Part shown: positions 15,799 through 24,025 of the stretch, piece after piece | Position numbering within the stretch: position 1 is the stretch's first letter | How the letters are laid out: each line of letters opens with the position of its first letter | Source: Bryobacterales bacterium | GTDB taxonomy: Bacteria > Acidobacteriota > Terriglobia > Bryobacterales > Bryobacteraceae | Length of the DNA stretch: 47,371 bases | Direction: 5' to 3' | Assembly (NCBI GenBank): GCA_027452065.1 | Contig: DAIDHC010000008.1 | Span: 1 to 47,371 of the forward strand | The notes under the pieces: model-generated | Databases searched by the model: none | The model's input: the letters and a program-made list of their open reading frames with translations, nothing else | Told to the model about the DNA's origin: nothing | Translations under genes and position numbers: made by a program

Positions 15799-17150
15799 CC
15801 ATCGTCGAGGCCGCCCGCGCCCTGCGCAGCGGTGAAACCACCTGCCTCGCTCTCACCAAACGCTGCCTGGCCCGCATCGAGGAATTCAATCCCGTCCTCA
15901 ACGCCTTCATCACCGTCACCGCCGACACCGCCCTGGCGCGCGCCGGCGAGCTTGACGCCGAACTGGCCCGCGGCATCGACCGCGGCCCCCTCCACGGCAT
16001 TCCCATCGCCCACAAGGACCTCATCCGCACCCGCGGCGTCCACACCACCTGCGGCTCGGCGCTGTTCGCCCACGACATCCCCGGCGAAGACGCCGCCGTC
16101 GTCGAGCGCCTCGAATCCGCCGGCGCCGTCTCGCTCGGCAAAACCGGCCTCCATGAGCTGGCCTACGGCATCACCTGCGAGAATCCCCACTTCGGCCCCA
16201 TCCGCAATCCCGCCGACCGCCATCGCAGCCCCGGCGGCTCCAGCGGCGGCTCCGGCGCCGCCGTCGCCTCCGGCATGGTCCTTGCGGCCACCGGCACCGA
16301 TACCGGCGGCTCCATCCGCATCCCCGCCGCCTTCTGCGGCCTCGCCGGACTCAAGCCCACCTTCGGCCTCGTCAGTTGCTACGGCATCCAGCCCCTCGGC
16401 TACTCGCTCGACCACCCCGGCCCCATCGCCCTCAACAGCCGCGACGCCGCTCTCCTGCTCCAGGCCCTCGCCGGCCCCGACGCCCGCGATGCCGCCTCCA
16501 GCTTCCGGCCCGCCGGAGCCTACCTTCCGCCCGACAAACCCTCCCTGAAAGGCCTTCGCGCCGGCATTCCGGAAAACGGCTACTTCGACCGCCTCACGCC
16601 GGAGGTCGAATCTGCCGTGCGCTCCGCCATCGCCCGCGCCGGACAACTCGGCGCCACTCTCGTTCCGGTCCGCGTCCCGTCTCTCGAGGAGCTCAACGCC
16701 GTCAGCCGCGTCGTGCTCTACGCCGAGGCCTCGGCCGTCTACCGCCCCCACATCGCCAAAACCCACCTGTTTGGCGCCGACGTCCTCACGCTCCTCCAGC
16801 AGGGCCTCCACGTCTCCGGCCCGGACTACGTCAACGCCCAGCGCCTGCGCCGCCTGCTGGCCCAACAATTCCAGACCCTGTTCCAGGACATCGATGTCCT
16901 GCTCACCCCCACCGCCCCCGCCTTCGCACCTCTGATCGGCCAGCGCGAAGTGGTCATCGCCGGCCAGGCCCTCGACGTCCGCCTCGCCGCCACCAGCCTC
17001 GTGCGCGGCATCAACGTCACCGGCCTCCCCGCGCTCTCGATTCCCGTCCATCCCCGCGGCTCACTCCCCATCGGCCTCCAGATCGTCGGCCCGCCGTTCC
17101 GCGAGGACCGCCTGATCCGCTTCGGCGCCGCGCTCGAAAACGCCGCCTGA
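15795..17150 (+). CDS. Amidase-signature family amidase (AtzE/GatA-like)
   Basis: This 451-residue enzyme of the amidase-signature fold hydrolyses a C-N bond. The Ser-cisSer-Lys triad is fully visible: Lys74 in PIAHKDL, Ser149 in SPGGSSGGSGAAVASG and the nucleophile Ser173 in GTDTGGSIRIPAAFCG. The spacing (75 and 24 residues) equals that of GatA. The C-terminus has 'ALSIPVHPRGSLPIGLQIVGPPFREDRLI', also family-typical. It is translationally coupled to the small AtzG/GatC-like protein. No gatB is present, so it is more likely a stand-alone amidase of AtzE/biuret- or allophanate-like type than part of the tRNA amidotransferase; the substrate is unknown. Its stop lies 4 bp from the convergent transporter gene. 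Confidence 0.92.
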   Translation: MTIVEAARALRSGETTCLALTKRCLARIEEFNPVLNAFITVTADTALARAGELDAELARGIDRGPLHGIPIAHKDLIRTRGVHTTCGSALFAHDIPGEDAAVVERLESAGAVSLGKTGLHELAYGITCENPHFGPIRNPADRHRSPGGSSGGSGAAVASGMVLAATGTDTGGSIRIPAAFCGLAGLKPTFGLVSCYGIQPLGYSLDHPGPIALNSRDAALLLQALAGPDARDAASSFRPAGAYLPPDKPSLKGLRAGIPENGYFDRLTPEVESAVRSAIARAGQLGATLVPVRVPSLEELNAVSRVVLYAEASAVYRPHIAKTHLFGADVLTLLQQGLHVSGPDYVNAQRLRRLLAQQFQTLFQDIDVLLTPTAPAFAPLIGQREVVIAGQALDVRLAATSLVRGINVTGLPALSIPVHPRGSLPIGLQIVGPPFREDRLIRFGAALENAA

Positions 17151-17154
17151 AGCT

Positions 17155-17517
17155 TCACTGCGCCAGCATCGCCACGCCAAAGGCCACCAGCGCCGCGCCT
17201 GTCCACCGCCGCCAGTCGATCCGTTCGTGCAGCAGCACCCGCGCCAGGAACGTCTCGACGACGTAGCTGGCCGCCGTCGCCGGCCCGGCGAAACTCAAAT
17301 CGGCGATCGACAGCAGCGCCATGAACGCGAAAAACGACACCGCCATCCCCGCCACCGCCCCCACAATGTACCCGCTCCGTGCCACCGCCGCCGCCGTCCG
17401 CGCCAGGCTGTTGGGCCGGAAGTCGTGGATCTCCCCGTGCCGCCTCATCCCGATCGCCTGCAGGATCTCGCCGAACGCCGTCGAGCCGACAATCACCGCC
17501 AGCAGCAGCCACTTCAC
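17155..17517 (-). CDS. Four-helix DMT/EamA-type half-transporter, subunit 2
   Basis: Starting at a GTG at 17517, which overlaps the stop of the partner gene (GTGA), this gives 120 residues with four predicted helices: KWLLLAVIVGSTAFGEIL, GYIVGAVAGMAVSFFAFMAL, LSFAGPATAASYVVETFLA and WTGAALVAFGVAML. The segment 'GEILQAIGMRRHGE' and the 'LLHERIDWRRWTGAALVAFGV' ending are typical of small EamA/SMR-like proteins of the drug/metabolite transporter superfamily. Because the upstream gene encodes another four-helix member, the two probably form a heterodimer in the inner membrane, as ArnE/ArnF do. The longer in-frame start at 17607 gives a Gly/Arg-rich N-terminus inside the partner gene and is rejected. 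Confidence 0.82.
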   Translation of the reverse strand: MKWLLLAVIVGSTAFGEILQAIGMRRHGEIHDFRPNSLARTAAAVARSGYIVGAVAGMAVSFFAFMALLSIADLSFAGPATAASYVVETFLARVLLHERIDWRRWTGAALVAFGVAMLAQ

Positions 17518-17936
17518 CGCCGCTCCGCCTCTCGCGCCCGCCCCGCCGACGGCGCCGTCCGGCTCACCAGCGTCACCCCCGCCACGATCGCCGCGATTCC
17601 GATCCACCGCCCCGCCGACACTTCCTCGTGGAGAAAATACCGTCCGCCGAGCGCGATCAGCACATATCCGATCGCCGTCACCGGCAGGACATAGCTCAGG
17701 TCGGCCCAGCTCAGCAGCATCATGTGCGCCGCCAGCCAGACGGTCAGAAACACCACGCCAAACGCCACCCAGGGATTGAAAATTGCTTCGATGTAAGCCA
17801 GCGGCGGCCTGCCCACCATGCTCCCCACGGCGCGCATGCCGTGGCTCAGCGCCAGGTTGCCGATCACATTGGCCACCACGACAATCGCCGTGAAGACCCG
17901 CGTCTTCATCAGCAGCGTGCGGTCGCGCCCGCTCAT
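17514..17936 (-). CDS. Four-helix DMT/EamA-type half-transporter, subunit 1
   Basis: This 140-residue protein has four helices (VFTAIVVVANVIGNLAL, WVAFGVVFLTVWLAAHMML, YVLPVTAIGYVLIALGGRYFL, WIGIAAIVAGVTLVS) and a basic tail. The 'SYVLPVTAIGYVLIALGGRYFLHEEVSAGRWIGI' part is a classic EamA/SMR signature, with a conserved Glu pair before the last helix. The ATG at 17936 is the first start; an internal ATG at 17909 (MKTRVF) is also possible, and neither has a strong ribosome binding site. It overlaps its partner gene by 4 nt and follows hpnJ with a 55-bp gap, so all three may be co-transcribed. Transport of a lipid-linked or amphipathic compound would fit that context but is only inferred. Confidence 0.82.
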   Translation of the reverse strand: MSGRDRTLLMKTRVFTAIVVVANVIGNLALSHGMRAVGSMVGRPPLAYIEAIFNPWVAFGVVFLTVWLAAHMMLLSWADLSYVLPVTAIGYVLIALGGRYFLHEEVSAGRWIGIAAIVAGVTLVSRTAPSAGRAREAERR

Positions 17937-17991
17937 TCCGCCGGGCCGCCGCGCCCGGGCCGCTCGCCCCCTGTCATCGCTTTCGCCGCCC

Positions 17992-19461
17992 TTACGCGGT
18001 CGCCTCCGCCTGCTTCGGTCCCCGCCCCTGCCGCGCCTTCACCGTCCGCCGCCGCTCCCGCAAATAGTGAAAGAACTCCCGCCCTTCCCTCAGCCGCCGG
18101 AACAGCATCTGCCGGTCCGTGGCCATCTCTTTCACGAACCGCAGAATCGGCTTCGGCCGGAAGTAAAACCGCCGGTACATTCTCTCCACCGCGTCCTCGA
18201 TCTCGTCCGGGGAAAGATGCGGATAACGCAGCGTCGAGATCTGAATCCCGTTTCCCGCCAGCAGCGCGCTACTGTCCACCCAGTTGTTCTCCATCGCCTG
18301 CCGGTACAATTCCGTTCCCGGATACGGCGCCGCAATCGACACCTGAATCGAGAACGGATCCAGCTCCTCGGCAAAACGGATCGTCTCCTCGATCGTCTTC
18401 TGCGTCTCCACCGGCAGCCCGATCATGAATGTCCCGTGCACCCGGATTCCCAGCTTCCGGCAGCTCTTCATGAACTCCCGCGCCCGCTCCACGGTGAGCC
18501 CTTTCTTCATCCGGTAAAGGATCTCCTGGTTGCCCGACTCAAAGCCCACCAGCAGCAGCCGCAGCCCGTTGTCGCGAAGCTGTTTCAGCGTCTCGTAGTC
18601 CAGGTGCGCGCGCGCATTGCAGGACCACGTCAGCCCCAGCCTCTTCATCCCCTTGGCGATCTCCACCGCCCGCGGCCGGTCGATGGTGAACGTGTCGTCG
18701 TCGAACATCCATTCCCGCACCCGGTCCCCGAACAGTTCCTTTCCCATCGCCACTTCGCGGATCACCGCCGCCGGCGATTTGGCCCGGTAGGAATGTCCGC
18801 CGATGGTCTGCGGCCACAGGCAGAAGGTGCATTTGGCCGGGCAGCCCCGCCCGGTGTAAAACGACACGTAGGGATGCTGCAGATACCCGATGAAGTAGTT
18901 CTCGATCTTCAGGTCCCGGTGGTACACCGGCAGCACGCTCGGCATCGCGTCCCAGTCGTGGATCAGCTCCCGCTCCGGGTTGTGATGAATCTTGCCGTTC
19001 CGGTCGCGCCAGCTCAGCCCCTTGATCCCACTCCACTCCTTGCCCTGCGCCAACTCCAGGCAGGTGAAGTCAAATTCGTTCCGGCACACGAAGTCGATCA
19101 CCGGCGCCTGAGCCAGCGTCGGCGCCGCCAGCACCGCCACGTGCGCTCCAATGAATCCGATCGCCGCCCTGGGGTTCTTCGCCTTGATCGCCTCGGCGCA
19201 CTGGATGTCGTTGGCGAGCGACGGCGTGCTCGTATGCAGGATGAACAACTCGTAGTCGTTGGCCATCCCCAGCACGTCCTGCATCGTCTGCCGGTGCGGC
19301 GGAGCGTCCACCAGTTTGCTGCCCGGCACCAACGCCGCCGGCTGCGCCAGCCACGTGGGAAACCAGTACGATGTGATCTCGCGCTTCGCCTGATACCGGG
19401 CCCCCGCTCCCCCGTCAAAGCCATCGAAGGAAGGAGGGCTCAGGAACAACGTTTGCTTCAC
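17992..19461 (-). CDS. hpnJ: Hopanoid biosynthesis radical SAM protein HpnJ
   Basis: This is a B12-binding-domain radical SAM enzyme of the HpnJ family, needed to make the cyclitol-ether head group of bacteriohopanetetrol in hopanoid producers. The N-terminus 'TLFLSPPSFDGFDGGAGARYQAKRE...WLAQPAAL' is diagnostic. A Rossmann-like cobalamin-binding domain follows (to about residue 160), then the cluster motif CPAKCTFCLWPQ (about 205-216), 'MFDDDTFTID', and 'GFESGNQEILYRMKKGL'. The GTG at 19461 gives 489 residues; a GTG at 19479 adds six. The long in-frame extension to 19863 is rejected as non-protein-like. No other hpn genes (hpnH, hpnI, hpnK, shc) lie in the window, so it works with genes elsewhere. 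Confidence 0.92.
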   Translation of the reverse strand: MKQTLFLSPPSFDGFDGGAGARYQAKREITSYWFPTWLAQPAALVPGSKLVDAPPHRQTMQDVLGMANDYELFILHTSTPSLANDIQCAEAIKAKNPRAAIGFIGAHVAVLAAPTLAQAPVIDFVCRNEFDFTCLELAQGKEWSGIKGLSWRDRNGKIHHNPERELIHDWDAMPSVLPVYHRDLKIENYFIGYLQHPYVSFYTGRGCPAKCTFCLWPQTIGGHSYRAKSPAAVIREVAMGKELFGDRVREWMFDDDTFTIDRPRAVEIAKGMKRLGLTWSCNARAHLDYETLKQLRDNGLRLLLVGFESGNQEILYRMKKGLTVERAREFMKSCRKLGIRVHGTFMIGLPVETQKTIEETIRFAEELDPFSIQVSIAAPYPGTELYRQAMENNWVDSSALLAGNGIQISTLRYPHLSPDEIEDAVERMYRRFYFRPKPILRFVKEMATDRQMLFRRLREGREFFHYLRERRRTVKARQGRGPKQAEATA

Positions 19462-19636
19462 TGCCTCATAATAACTCACTCTCCCGCCGGATCGCCTGAA
19501 ACGGCGCATCCACAGGCCTTCCAGCGCTTTTTGGCGCCCTCCGCCCGGCGCCCGCCCACCCCGCGGTCCGCGCTTTCTCCGGCCGCCGTCCGCGCGATTG
19601 CCGCCCGGTCCCGCCGAACGAGCTAAAATATGGGAG

Positions 19637-20056
19637 ATGGCGAACAAATCCCCGCAGCCCGAGGTGTCCTCCCCCTCATTGCGTGTCTGGGCCCCGGCCG
19701 TGGCACTCGGATGGCTCGTGCCCGGCGGCGGCCATTTCCTGCTGAAACGCTCCGGCCGCGGCTCCCTCATCGGTCTCTCCGTCGCCGCGCTCTTCCTTCT
19801 CGGCCTCATGATGCGCGGCGCCATGTTCCAGCCCCAGACCGGCGACCTGCTCACCACCATCATTTACACCGGCGGCTTCATCGGCAATCTTTGCTCCGGC
19901 CTCTTCTACCTGCTCGCCATCTGGCTCGGCTACGCCCAGCCCGACGTCGCCGGCCACGTCCACGATTACGGCACCAAGTTCCTGGTCGCCGCCGGCCTGC
20001 TCAACCTGCTCGCCATCGTCGACGCCTACGAAATCGCCACCGGGAGGAAAAACTGA
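19637..20056 (+). CDS. Four-helix membrane protein, DUF6677-like
   Basis: This 139-residue integral membrane protein has helices near 17-35 (APAVALGWLVPGGGHFLL), 42-60 (SLIGLSVAALFLLGLMMR), 73-98 (IIYTGGFIGNLCSGLFYLLAIWLGY) and 112-128 (FLVAAGLLNLLAIVDAYE). The 'GWLVPGGGHFLLKRxxRG' start and the 'VDAYEIATGRK' end resemble the DUF6677 family of Acidobacteriota; its function is unknown. The start at 19637 is chosen because the protein begins naturally there; GGGAG lies immediately before it, which is tighter than usual, so the start is not certain. It overlaps the next small gene by one base (TGATG). Confidence 0.8.
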   Translation: MANKSPQPEVSSPSLRVWAPAVALGWLVPGGGHFLLKRSGRGSLIGLSVAALFLLGLMMRGAMFQPQTGDLLTTIIYTGGFIGNLCSGLFYLLAIWLGYAQPDVAGHVHDYGTKFLVAAGLLNLLAIVDAYEIATGRKN

Positions 20057-20244
20057 TGCCCCGCATGAATCTCGTCTCCCACTTCGAAGCCGCCTTCATC
20101 TTCGCCCTCTTCAGCTCGGTCGTCCTCGGCGTGGTCACCAAATCCACCGACCGCGAGCGCCTCATGTACGGCCTCCGCTGCTTCGCCTATTTCATCGGCT
20201 CCGTGTTCGTCATCGGCTGGCTGATGTACTTCGGCCACCGCTGA
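20056..20244 (+). CDS. 62-residue two-helix membrane protein
   Basis: This small protein, beginning MPRMNLVSHFEAAFIFALFS, has two hydrophobic helices (AAFIFALFSSVVLGVVT and CFAYFIGSVFVIGWLMYFG) separated by the charged loop KSTDRERLMYGLR. A good ribosome binding site (GGGAGGAA, 6 nt before ATG) overlaps the end of the preceding DUF6677-like gene, and the stop and start share one base (TGATG). This strongly implies coupled translation and suggests the two membrane proteins work together. I do not recognise a family. Confidence 0.8.
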   Translation: MPRMNLVSHFEAAFIFALFSSVVLGVVTKSTDRERLMYGLRCFAYFIGSVFVIGWLMYFGHR

Positions 20245-20268
20245 TCCCGCAAAGGCCGCGCACTCCCC

Positions 20269-21612
20269 ATGAAGAAGTTCTACATCGAAACCTTCGGCTG
20301 CCAGATGAACGCGCACGACTCGGAAAAAGTCACCGGCACGCTCCTGGCCCGCGGCTACAGCCAGGTCGAGGAGCCCGAGTCGGCCGACCTCGTCCTCTAT
20401 AACACGTGCAGCATCCGCGATAAAGCCGAACAGAAAGTCTTCCACCGCCTTCAACAGTTCAAGCGCGACGCCGGCAAGGGCAAGGTCTTCGGTGTGCTCG
20501 GCTGCGTCGCCCAGCAGGAAGGCGAGCGCATCTTCGACCGCGCTCCCCATGTCAGCCTCGTCGCCGGCTCGGCCAGCTACACCCGCCTGCCCGAGCTTCT
20601 GGTTCAGCTCGAATCCGGCGCCCGCCGCGTCACCGGCCTCTCTCTCGACACCGAGGAGACGTTTGAAACGCCGTTCGCCCGCCGCGACAACCCTCACCGC
20701 GCCTACATCACCATCATCGAAGGCTGCGACAAAAGCTGCGCCTACTGCGTCGTTCCCTTCACCCGCGGCCCCGAGCGCAGCCGCCCCGCCGCCGGCGTCC
20801 TGGCCGAGGCCCGCGCCCTGGTCCGCGACGGCTACACCGAAATCCAGCTTCTCGGCCAGAACGTCAACAGCTACCGCGATCCCTCGCCCTCCGGCTGGGA
20901 CTTCGCCCGCCTCCTCCGCGCCGTCGGCGAAATCGACGGCCTCCGCCGCGTCCGCTTCACCACCTCCCACCCCCGCGACTTTGTCAAGGACATCGTCGAC
21001 GCCATCGAGGACAATCCCATCCTTTGTAACCACGTCCACCTCCCCGTGCAGTCCGGCTCCTCCGCCGTGCTCGAACGCATGCGCCGCCTCTACACCCGCC
21101 CCGATTACCTGCGCCGCATCGAGTGGATGAAGTCCTCCCGCCGCCCCATCGCCATCACCACCGACATCATCGTCGGCTTCCCCGGCGAAACCGAACAGGA
21201 GTTCGACGAGACTCTTTCGCTGCTCAACAGCGTCGAGTACGATTCCCTGTTCAGCTTCAAGTACTCGCCCCGCCCCAACACCTCCGCCGCCGCCCTGGAC
21301 AACCCTCTCGATGAAACCGAGAAGGGCCGCCGCCTCACCGTCCTCCAGGAGCTCCAGCGCGCCATCCAGATCCGCCTCAACTCGCGCCTCGTGGGCTCGG
21401 TCGAAGAGTGCCTGGTCGAGGGTTATAATCAGGCCACCGGACAATGGATCGGCCGCACCACCCAGAACCGCACCCTCAACTTTACTCACCCGGCTCTTCC
21501 CGCCCCCTCCGCCGGCGCTTCGCTCGCCGGCTCCTATCTCCCCGTCCGCGTCACCCGCTCCGGTCCCAATTCGCTGGCCGGTGAAGCCTGCGTTGAATCC
21601 ACGGCCGCCTGA
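20269..21612 (+). CDS. miaB: tRNA-2-methylthio-N6-dimethylallyladenosine synthase MiaB
   Basis: This enzyme adds the 2-methylthio group to i6A37 of tRNAs, using two 4Fe-4S clusters. The 447-residue protein has the full methylthiotransferase layout. The N-terminal UPF0004 domain has Cys11 (TFGCQMNAHDSEK), Cys47 (NTCSIRDKAEQK) and Cys79 (LGCVAQQEG). The radical SAM domain has CDKSCAYC (Cys153, Cys157, Cys160) plus 'QLLGQNVNSY', 'HLPVQSGS' and 'TDIIVGFPGETEQEF'. A C-terminal TRAM domain follows 'VEECLVEGYN'. 'NTCSIRDKAEQK' points to MiaB rather than MtaB or RimO. It lies 24 bp downstream of the small membrane protein gene and 13 bp before the nuclease-family gene, so it is likely in an operon. 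Confidence 0.97.
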   Translation: MKKFYIETFGCQMNAHDSEKVTGTLLARGYSQVEEPESADLVLYNTCSIRDKAEQKVFHRLQQFKRDAGKGKVFGVLGCVAQQEGERIFDRAPHVSLVAGSASYTRLPELLVQLESGARRVTGLSLDTEETFETPFARRDNPHRAYITIIEGCDKSCAYCVVPFTRGPERSRPAAGVLAEARALVRDGYTEIQLLGQNVNSYRDPSPSGWDFARLLRAVGEIDGLRRVRFTTSHPRDFVKDIVDAIEDNPILCNHVHLPVQSGSSAVLERMRRLYTRPDYLRRIEWMKSSRRPIAITTDIIVGFPGETEQEFDETLSLLNSVEYDSLFSFKYSPRPNTSAAALDNPLDETEKGRRLTVLQELQRAIQIRLNSRLVGSVEECLVEGYNQATGQWIGRTTQNRTLNFTHPALPAPSAGASLAGSYLPVRVTRSGPNSLAGEACVESTAA

Positions 21613-21625
21613 AAGGAGTTCTCAC

Positions 21626-22111
21626 ATGGAAGTCGAAATGAAAATTCGCGGTCTCATGATGGATCCGGTCACCAACATGCCGATCGTCGTGCTCAAAGAC
21701 GTCGCCGGCACCGCCATCCTTCCCATCTGGGTCGGCATCTTCGAGGCAAACGCCATCGCGCTCGAAATCGAAAAGGTCACCACGCCGCGTCCCATGACGC
21801 ACGACCTCATCCGCATTCTCCTGTTCGGCCTCGGCTCCGGCATCCGCAAGGTGGTCGTCAATGAGCTTCGCGACGACACCTTCTACGCCGTCATCTGGCT
21901 CGAGCGCGACGGCGAGCTCATCAGCGTCGACAGCCGCCCGAGCGACGCCCTCGCCCTGGCTCTCCGCCTGGACTGCCCCATCTTCGTCGAGGATAGCGTC
22001 ATCAAAAATTCCAAGCTTTCCAACGCAACGGCCGAGCGCGTGAACAACGAAGAGCTTCGCCGCTGGCTCGAAGGCCTGAACGACGAGGATCTCGGCCGCT
22101 ACAAAATGTAG
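21626..22111 (+). CDS. Bifunctional nuclease family (BFN/DUF151) protein
   Basis: This 161-residue cytoplasmic protein has the typical start 'MEVEMKIRGLMMDPVTNMPIVVLKD...LPIWVGIFEANAIALEIE' and core 'PRPMTHDLIRILLFGLG'. It continues with 'VVVNELRDDTFYAVIWLERDGELISVDSRPSDALALALR' and 'PIFVEDSVI', which defines the bifunctional nuclease (DNase/RNase) family. The C-terminal 'EELRRWLEGLNDEDLGRYKM' helix is the usual ending in Acidobacteriota and delta-proteobacteria. A strong AAGGAG ribosome binding site sits 8 nt before the ATG at 21626; longer upstream frames overlap miaB and are rejected. Pairing with miaB is common in these genomes, but the biological role is unclear. Confidence 0.93.
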   Translation: MEVEMKIRGLMMDPVTNMPIVVLKDVAGTAILPIWVGIFEANAIALEIEKVTTPRPMTHDLIRILLFGLGSGIRKVVVNELRDDTFYAVIWLERDGELISVDSRPSDALALALRLDCPIFVEDSVIKNSKLSNATAERVNNEELRRWLEGLNDEDLGRYKM

Positions 22112-22122
22112 CCCGCTACGCC

Positions 22123-22422
22123 GTGCTGGAAATCCTCGAACGTCTCGCCGCCGCCGGAATCAACCTCCTGCCGCTGCCCGATATCTCCACCCACTTCGTC
22201 TTCGAGCGCGATGGCTTCGTTTCGCTCGTCGCCCGCGATGGTGACGGCTTCGGCGCCGCCGGAGCCGGCGGCCTTCTCGTTCCCCAGGGCTTCGCCGCCC
22301 TGGTCTGGCGCGGCGGCAGCCCCTTCTTTGTCGCCCGCGGAGTCGAGCTGGCGGCAACGCCCGAACAGGTCGCCTCGCTCCGCGGCTTCGTTCGCGATCT
22401 CGAGTCCGCCCTCGGCCGCTGA
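22123..22422 (+). CDS. Small hypothetical protein
   Basis: This 99-residue product reads naturally (LEILERLAAAGINLLPLPDISTHFVFERDGFVSLVARDGDGFG...WRGGSPFFVARG...ATPEQVASLRGFVRDLESALGR), with a predicted alpha-beta-alpha texture and no signal peptide or membrane segment. It begins with GTG 11 bp after the nuclease-family gene and is followed by a strong hairpin at 22441, so it probably ends the operon. I recognise no family. The GTG has no clear ribosome binding site and depends on read-through from the upstream gene. Confidence 0.65.
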   Translation: MLEILERLAAAGINLLPLPDISTHFVFERDGFVSLVARDGDGFGAAGAGGLLVPQGFAALVWRGGSPFFVARGVELAATPEQVASLRGFVRDLESALGR

Positions 22423-22440
22423 ATCCCCGCCCACAAATGC

Positions 22441-22476
22441 GAAACGCCCGCTCCGGAGTTCCCGGGCGGGCGTTTC
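22441..22476. terminator. GC-rich hairpin between convergent genes
   Basis: GAAACGCCCGC (22441-22451) pairs perfectly with GCGGGCGTTTC (22466-22476); the 14-nt loop can add a few more GC pairs. It sits between the ends of two convergent genes (22422 and 22499). There is no clear T-run, so it may be a bidirectional, Rho-assisted or 3'-end-stabilising hairpin. Confidence 0.65.
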
Positions 22477-22498
22477 GCTCTTCTGCTTGCCGGTGTCT

Positions 22499-23827
22499 CT
22501 AGTGCTGCGCCGTCTTGTGGTGGACCGGCCGCCGTACCGGCGGCTCCGCCTTCACCGGCCAGCCGTCGAGGTTCTTCTTCTCCACTGCGAAGGTCACGTT
22601 GAACGGCGTTGCGGTGAATTCCTTCGCCACCCCGCTGAACGAGATCGTAGTCCCCGGGTCCGCCTTGCCCGGCAGCGGCGCGTCCAGGCTCAGCGTTACC
22701 TCCGGCGTCGTCGAGTCCGTGATCGCCAGCACCAGCTTCTTCGGCCGCGTCGCCGGCTCCATCGACACCAGCTTCCCGGTGAACTTGTCCACTCCGCCGG
22801 CGCCGCCCGGCAGGGCCGCGTCCTTCACCTGCCCGTCGAAGTAACCCTGTCCGCCGGCCGCCGTCAATTGGTCCTTAATCGATTTCCAAAGCGCCAGCGA
22901 CGGGTTCGCCGCCCGTTCCTTGTTCTCTTCCTCGATCTTCGCCTTCTCGATGTCCACCTGGCTCACAACCTTGAAATCCGCCGGCGGATTCGCCGACGTC
23001 TTCGCCGTCGCCAGCAGCTTGTCGAAGCCTTCGCTGCTGCCGTGGAAAGTCGCATAGGCTTTGGCCACGTACGCTTTCACCTGGTCGCGCCCGGTCGGAT
23101 TCAGCGCGCCGGGCCCGTCGTAAGCCGCCGCGCGGGCGAAATCGTACAGCGCCGCCCCCTGCTTTTCCGGCTTCTTCTCGGCCAGCGTCGCCGTCCCTCT
23201 CCAGTAGGACACCTGCCCGGAGTTCGGGTTTGCCGCCAAGCTCGAGGTGAATTCCTTCTCCGCCGTCTCGTTGTCCTTCTTCTGCATCGCCACCCAGCCC
23301 AGAGTCGTGTGCGCCGTGGCCTCGAAGGCGAGGTCCTTCTTCGTCTTGTCCCAGTCGGCGTCGCTCATCCCGGCCGGCTTCTTGGCGTCCAGCAGCCCCT
23401 GCGCGCACTTCTGGCCGAAGTCCAGGTTGTCCGGCGTCACCGGCGCCAGCGGTGTCTCAATCGTCGCCCAGTACAGCGCCGTCACGTTGGACGGATCCGA
23501 CGCCAGCGCCTCCTTGGCCGCGTTCAGCGCATCCTGCGGCTTGCCCGCCTGCGCGTTGGTCGTCACCTGCAGCGTCTCGCGCTGCCCCTTATAATCCGAG
23601 GTCGGGTACTTCTGCTTCCATTGGTCCAGAAGCGCCGCCCTCTTCACCGGGTCCGTCTCTTTCGTGATCGAGACGTACAAGTCGTACTCGGCACGATCCT
23701 TCCATTGTGGTCCCGTCGCCTGCGCCGCCTGGGCGCTGGCCCGTTCCACACCCGCGCCGAGGAGCAGTCCCGCCGCCGCGATCGCCGTCAGTAATCTCTT
23801 CGATGAAAACACTACCAGCCTCCCCAT
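22499..23827 (-). CDS. Secreted TPR-like repeat protein
   Basis: This 442-residue protein has a signal peptide (LLTAIAAAGLLLGAGVERASA). Helical TPR-like repeats follow: 'AEYDLYVSITKETDPVKRAALLDQWKQKYP', 'QAGKPQDALNAAKEALASDPSNVTALYW', and 'HTTLGWVAMQKKDNETAEKEFTSSLAANPNSGQVSYWRG', which is the clearest TPR. The last third (from about 330) is beta-rich with 'KFTGKLVSMEPATRPKKLVLAITD' and 'TISFSGVAKEFTATPFNVTFAVEK', then a basic tail. This architecture is frequent in Acidobacteriota periplasmic proteins of unknown role, probably as scaffolds. GAGAGAGG directly precedes the ATG at 23827. The gene appears monocistronic. Confidence 0.78.
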   Translation of the reverse strand: MGRLVVFSSKRLLTAIAAAGLLLGAGVERASAQAAQATGPQWKDRAEYDLYVSITKETDPVKRAALLDQWKQKYPTSDYKGQRETLQVTTNAQAGKPQDALNAAKEALASDPSNVTALYWATIETPLAPVTPDNLDFGQKCAQGLLDAKKPAGMSDADWDKTKKDLAFEATAHTTLGWVAMQKKDNETAEKEFTSSLAANPNSGQVSYWRGTATLAEKKPEKQGAALYDFARAAAYDGPGALNPTGRDQVKAYVAKAYATFHGSSEGFDKLLATAKTSANPPADFKVVSQVDIEKAKIEEENKERAANPSLALWKSIKDQLTAAGGQGYFDGQVKDAALPGGAGGVDKFTGKLVSMEPATRPKKLVLAITDSTTPEVTLSLDAPLPGKADPGTTISFSGVAKEFTATPFNVTFAVEKKNLDGWPVKAEPPVRRPVHHKTAQH

Positions 23828-24025
23828 CCTCTCTCAGTCGCTTGTTTCGTCCAGCGCCCCGTTGAACTCCTGGCTTTCATCGGGTCTCCTGGCTGCATGG
23901 AAATCAAGGCAATTGCGGAGTATAACGGAATGCCGCCCGGCGCCGCAACCGCTTCGCCTCCACCTCCCCGACATATTAGATGTCCCCGAACCCTTTCTTG
24001 TTCCCACGGCCGCAGGATTCCACTC

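Noticed and set aside
15795..17150. GatA subunit of the tRNA amidotransferase
   Set aside because: No gatB or normal-length gatC is adjacent; the small upstream ORF fits AtzG better. Not fully excluded.
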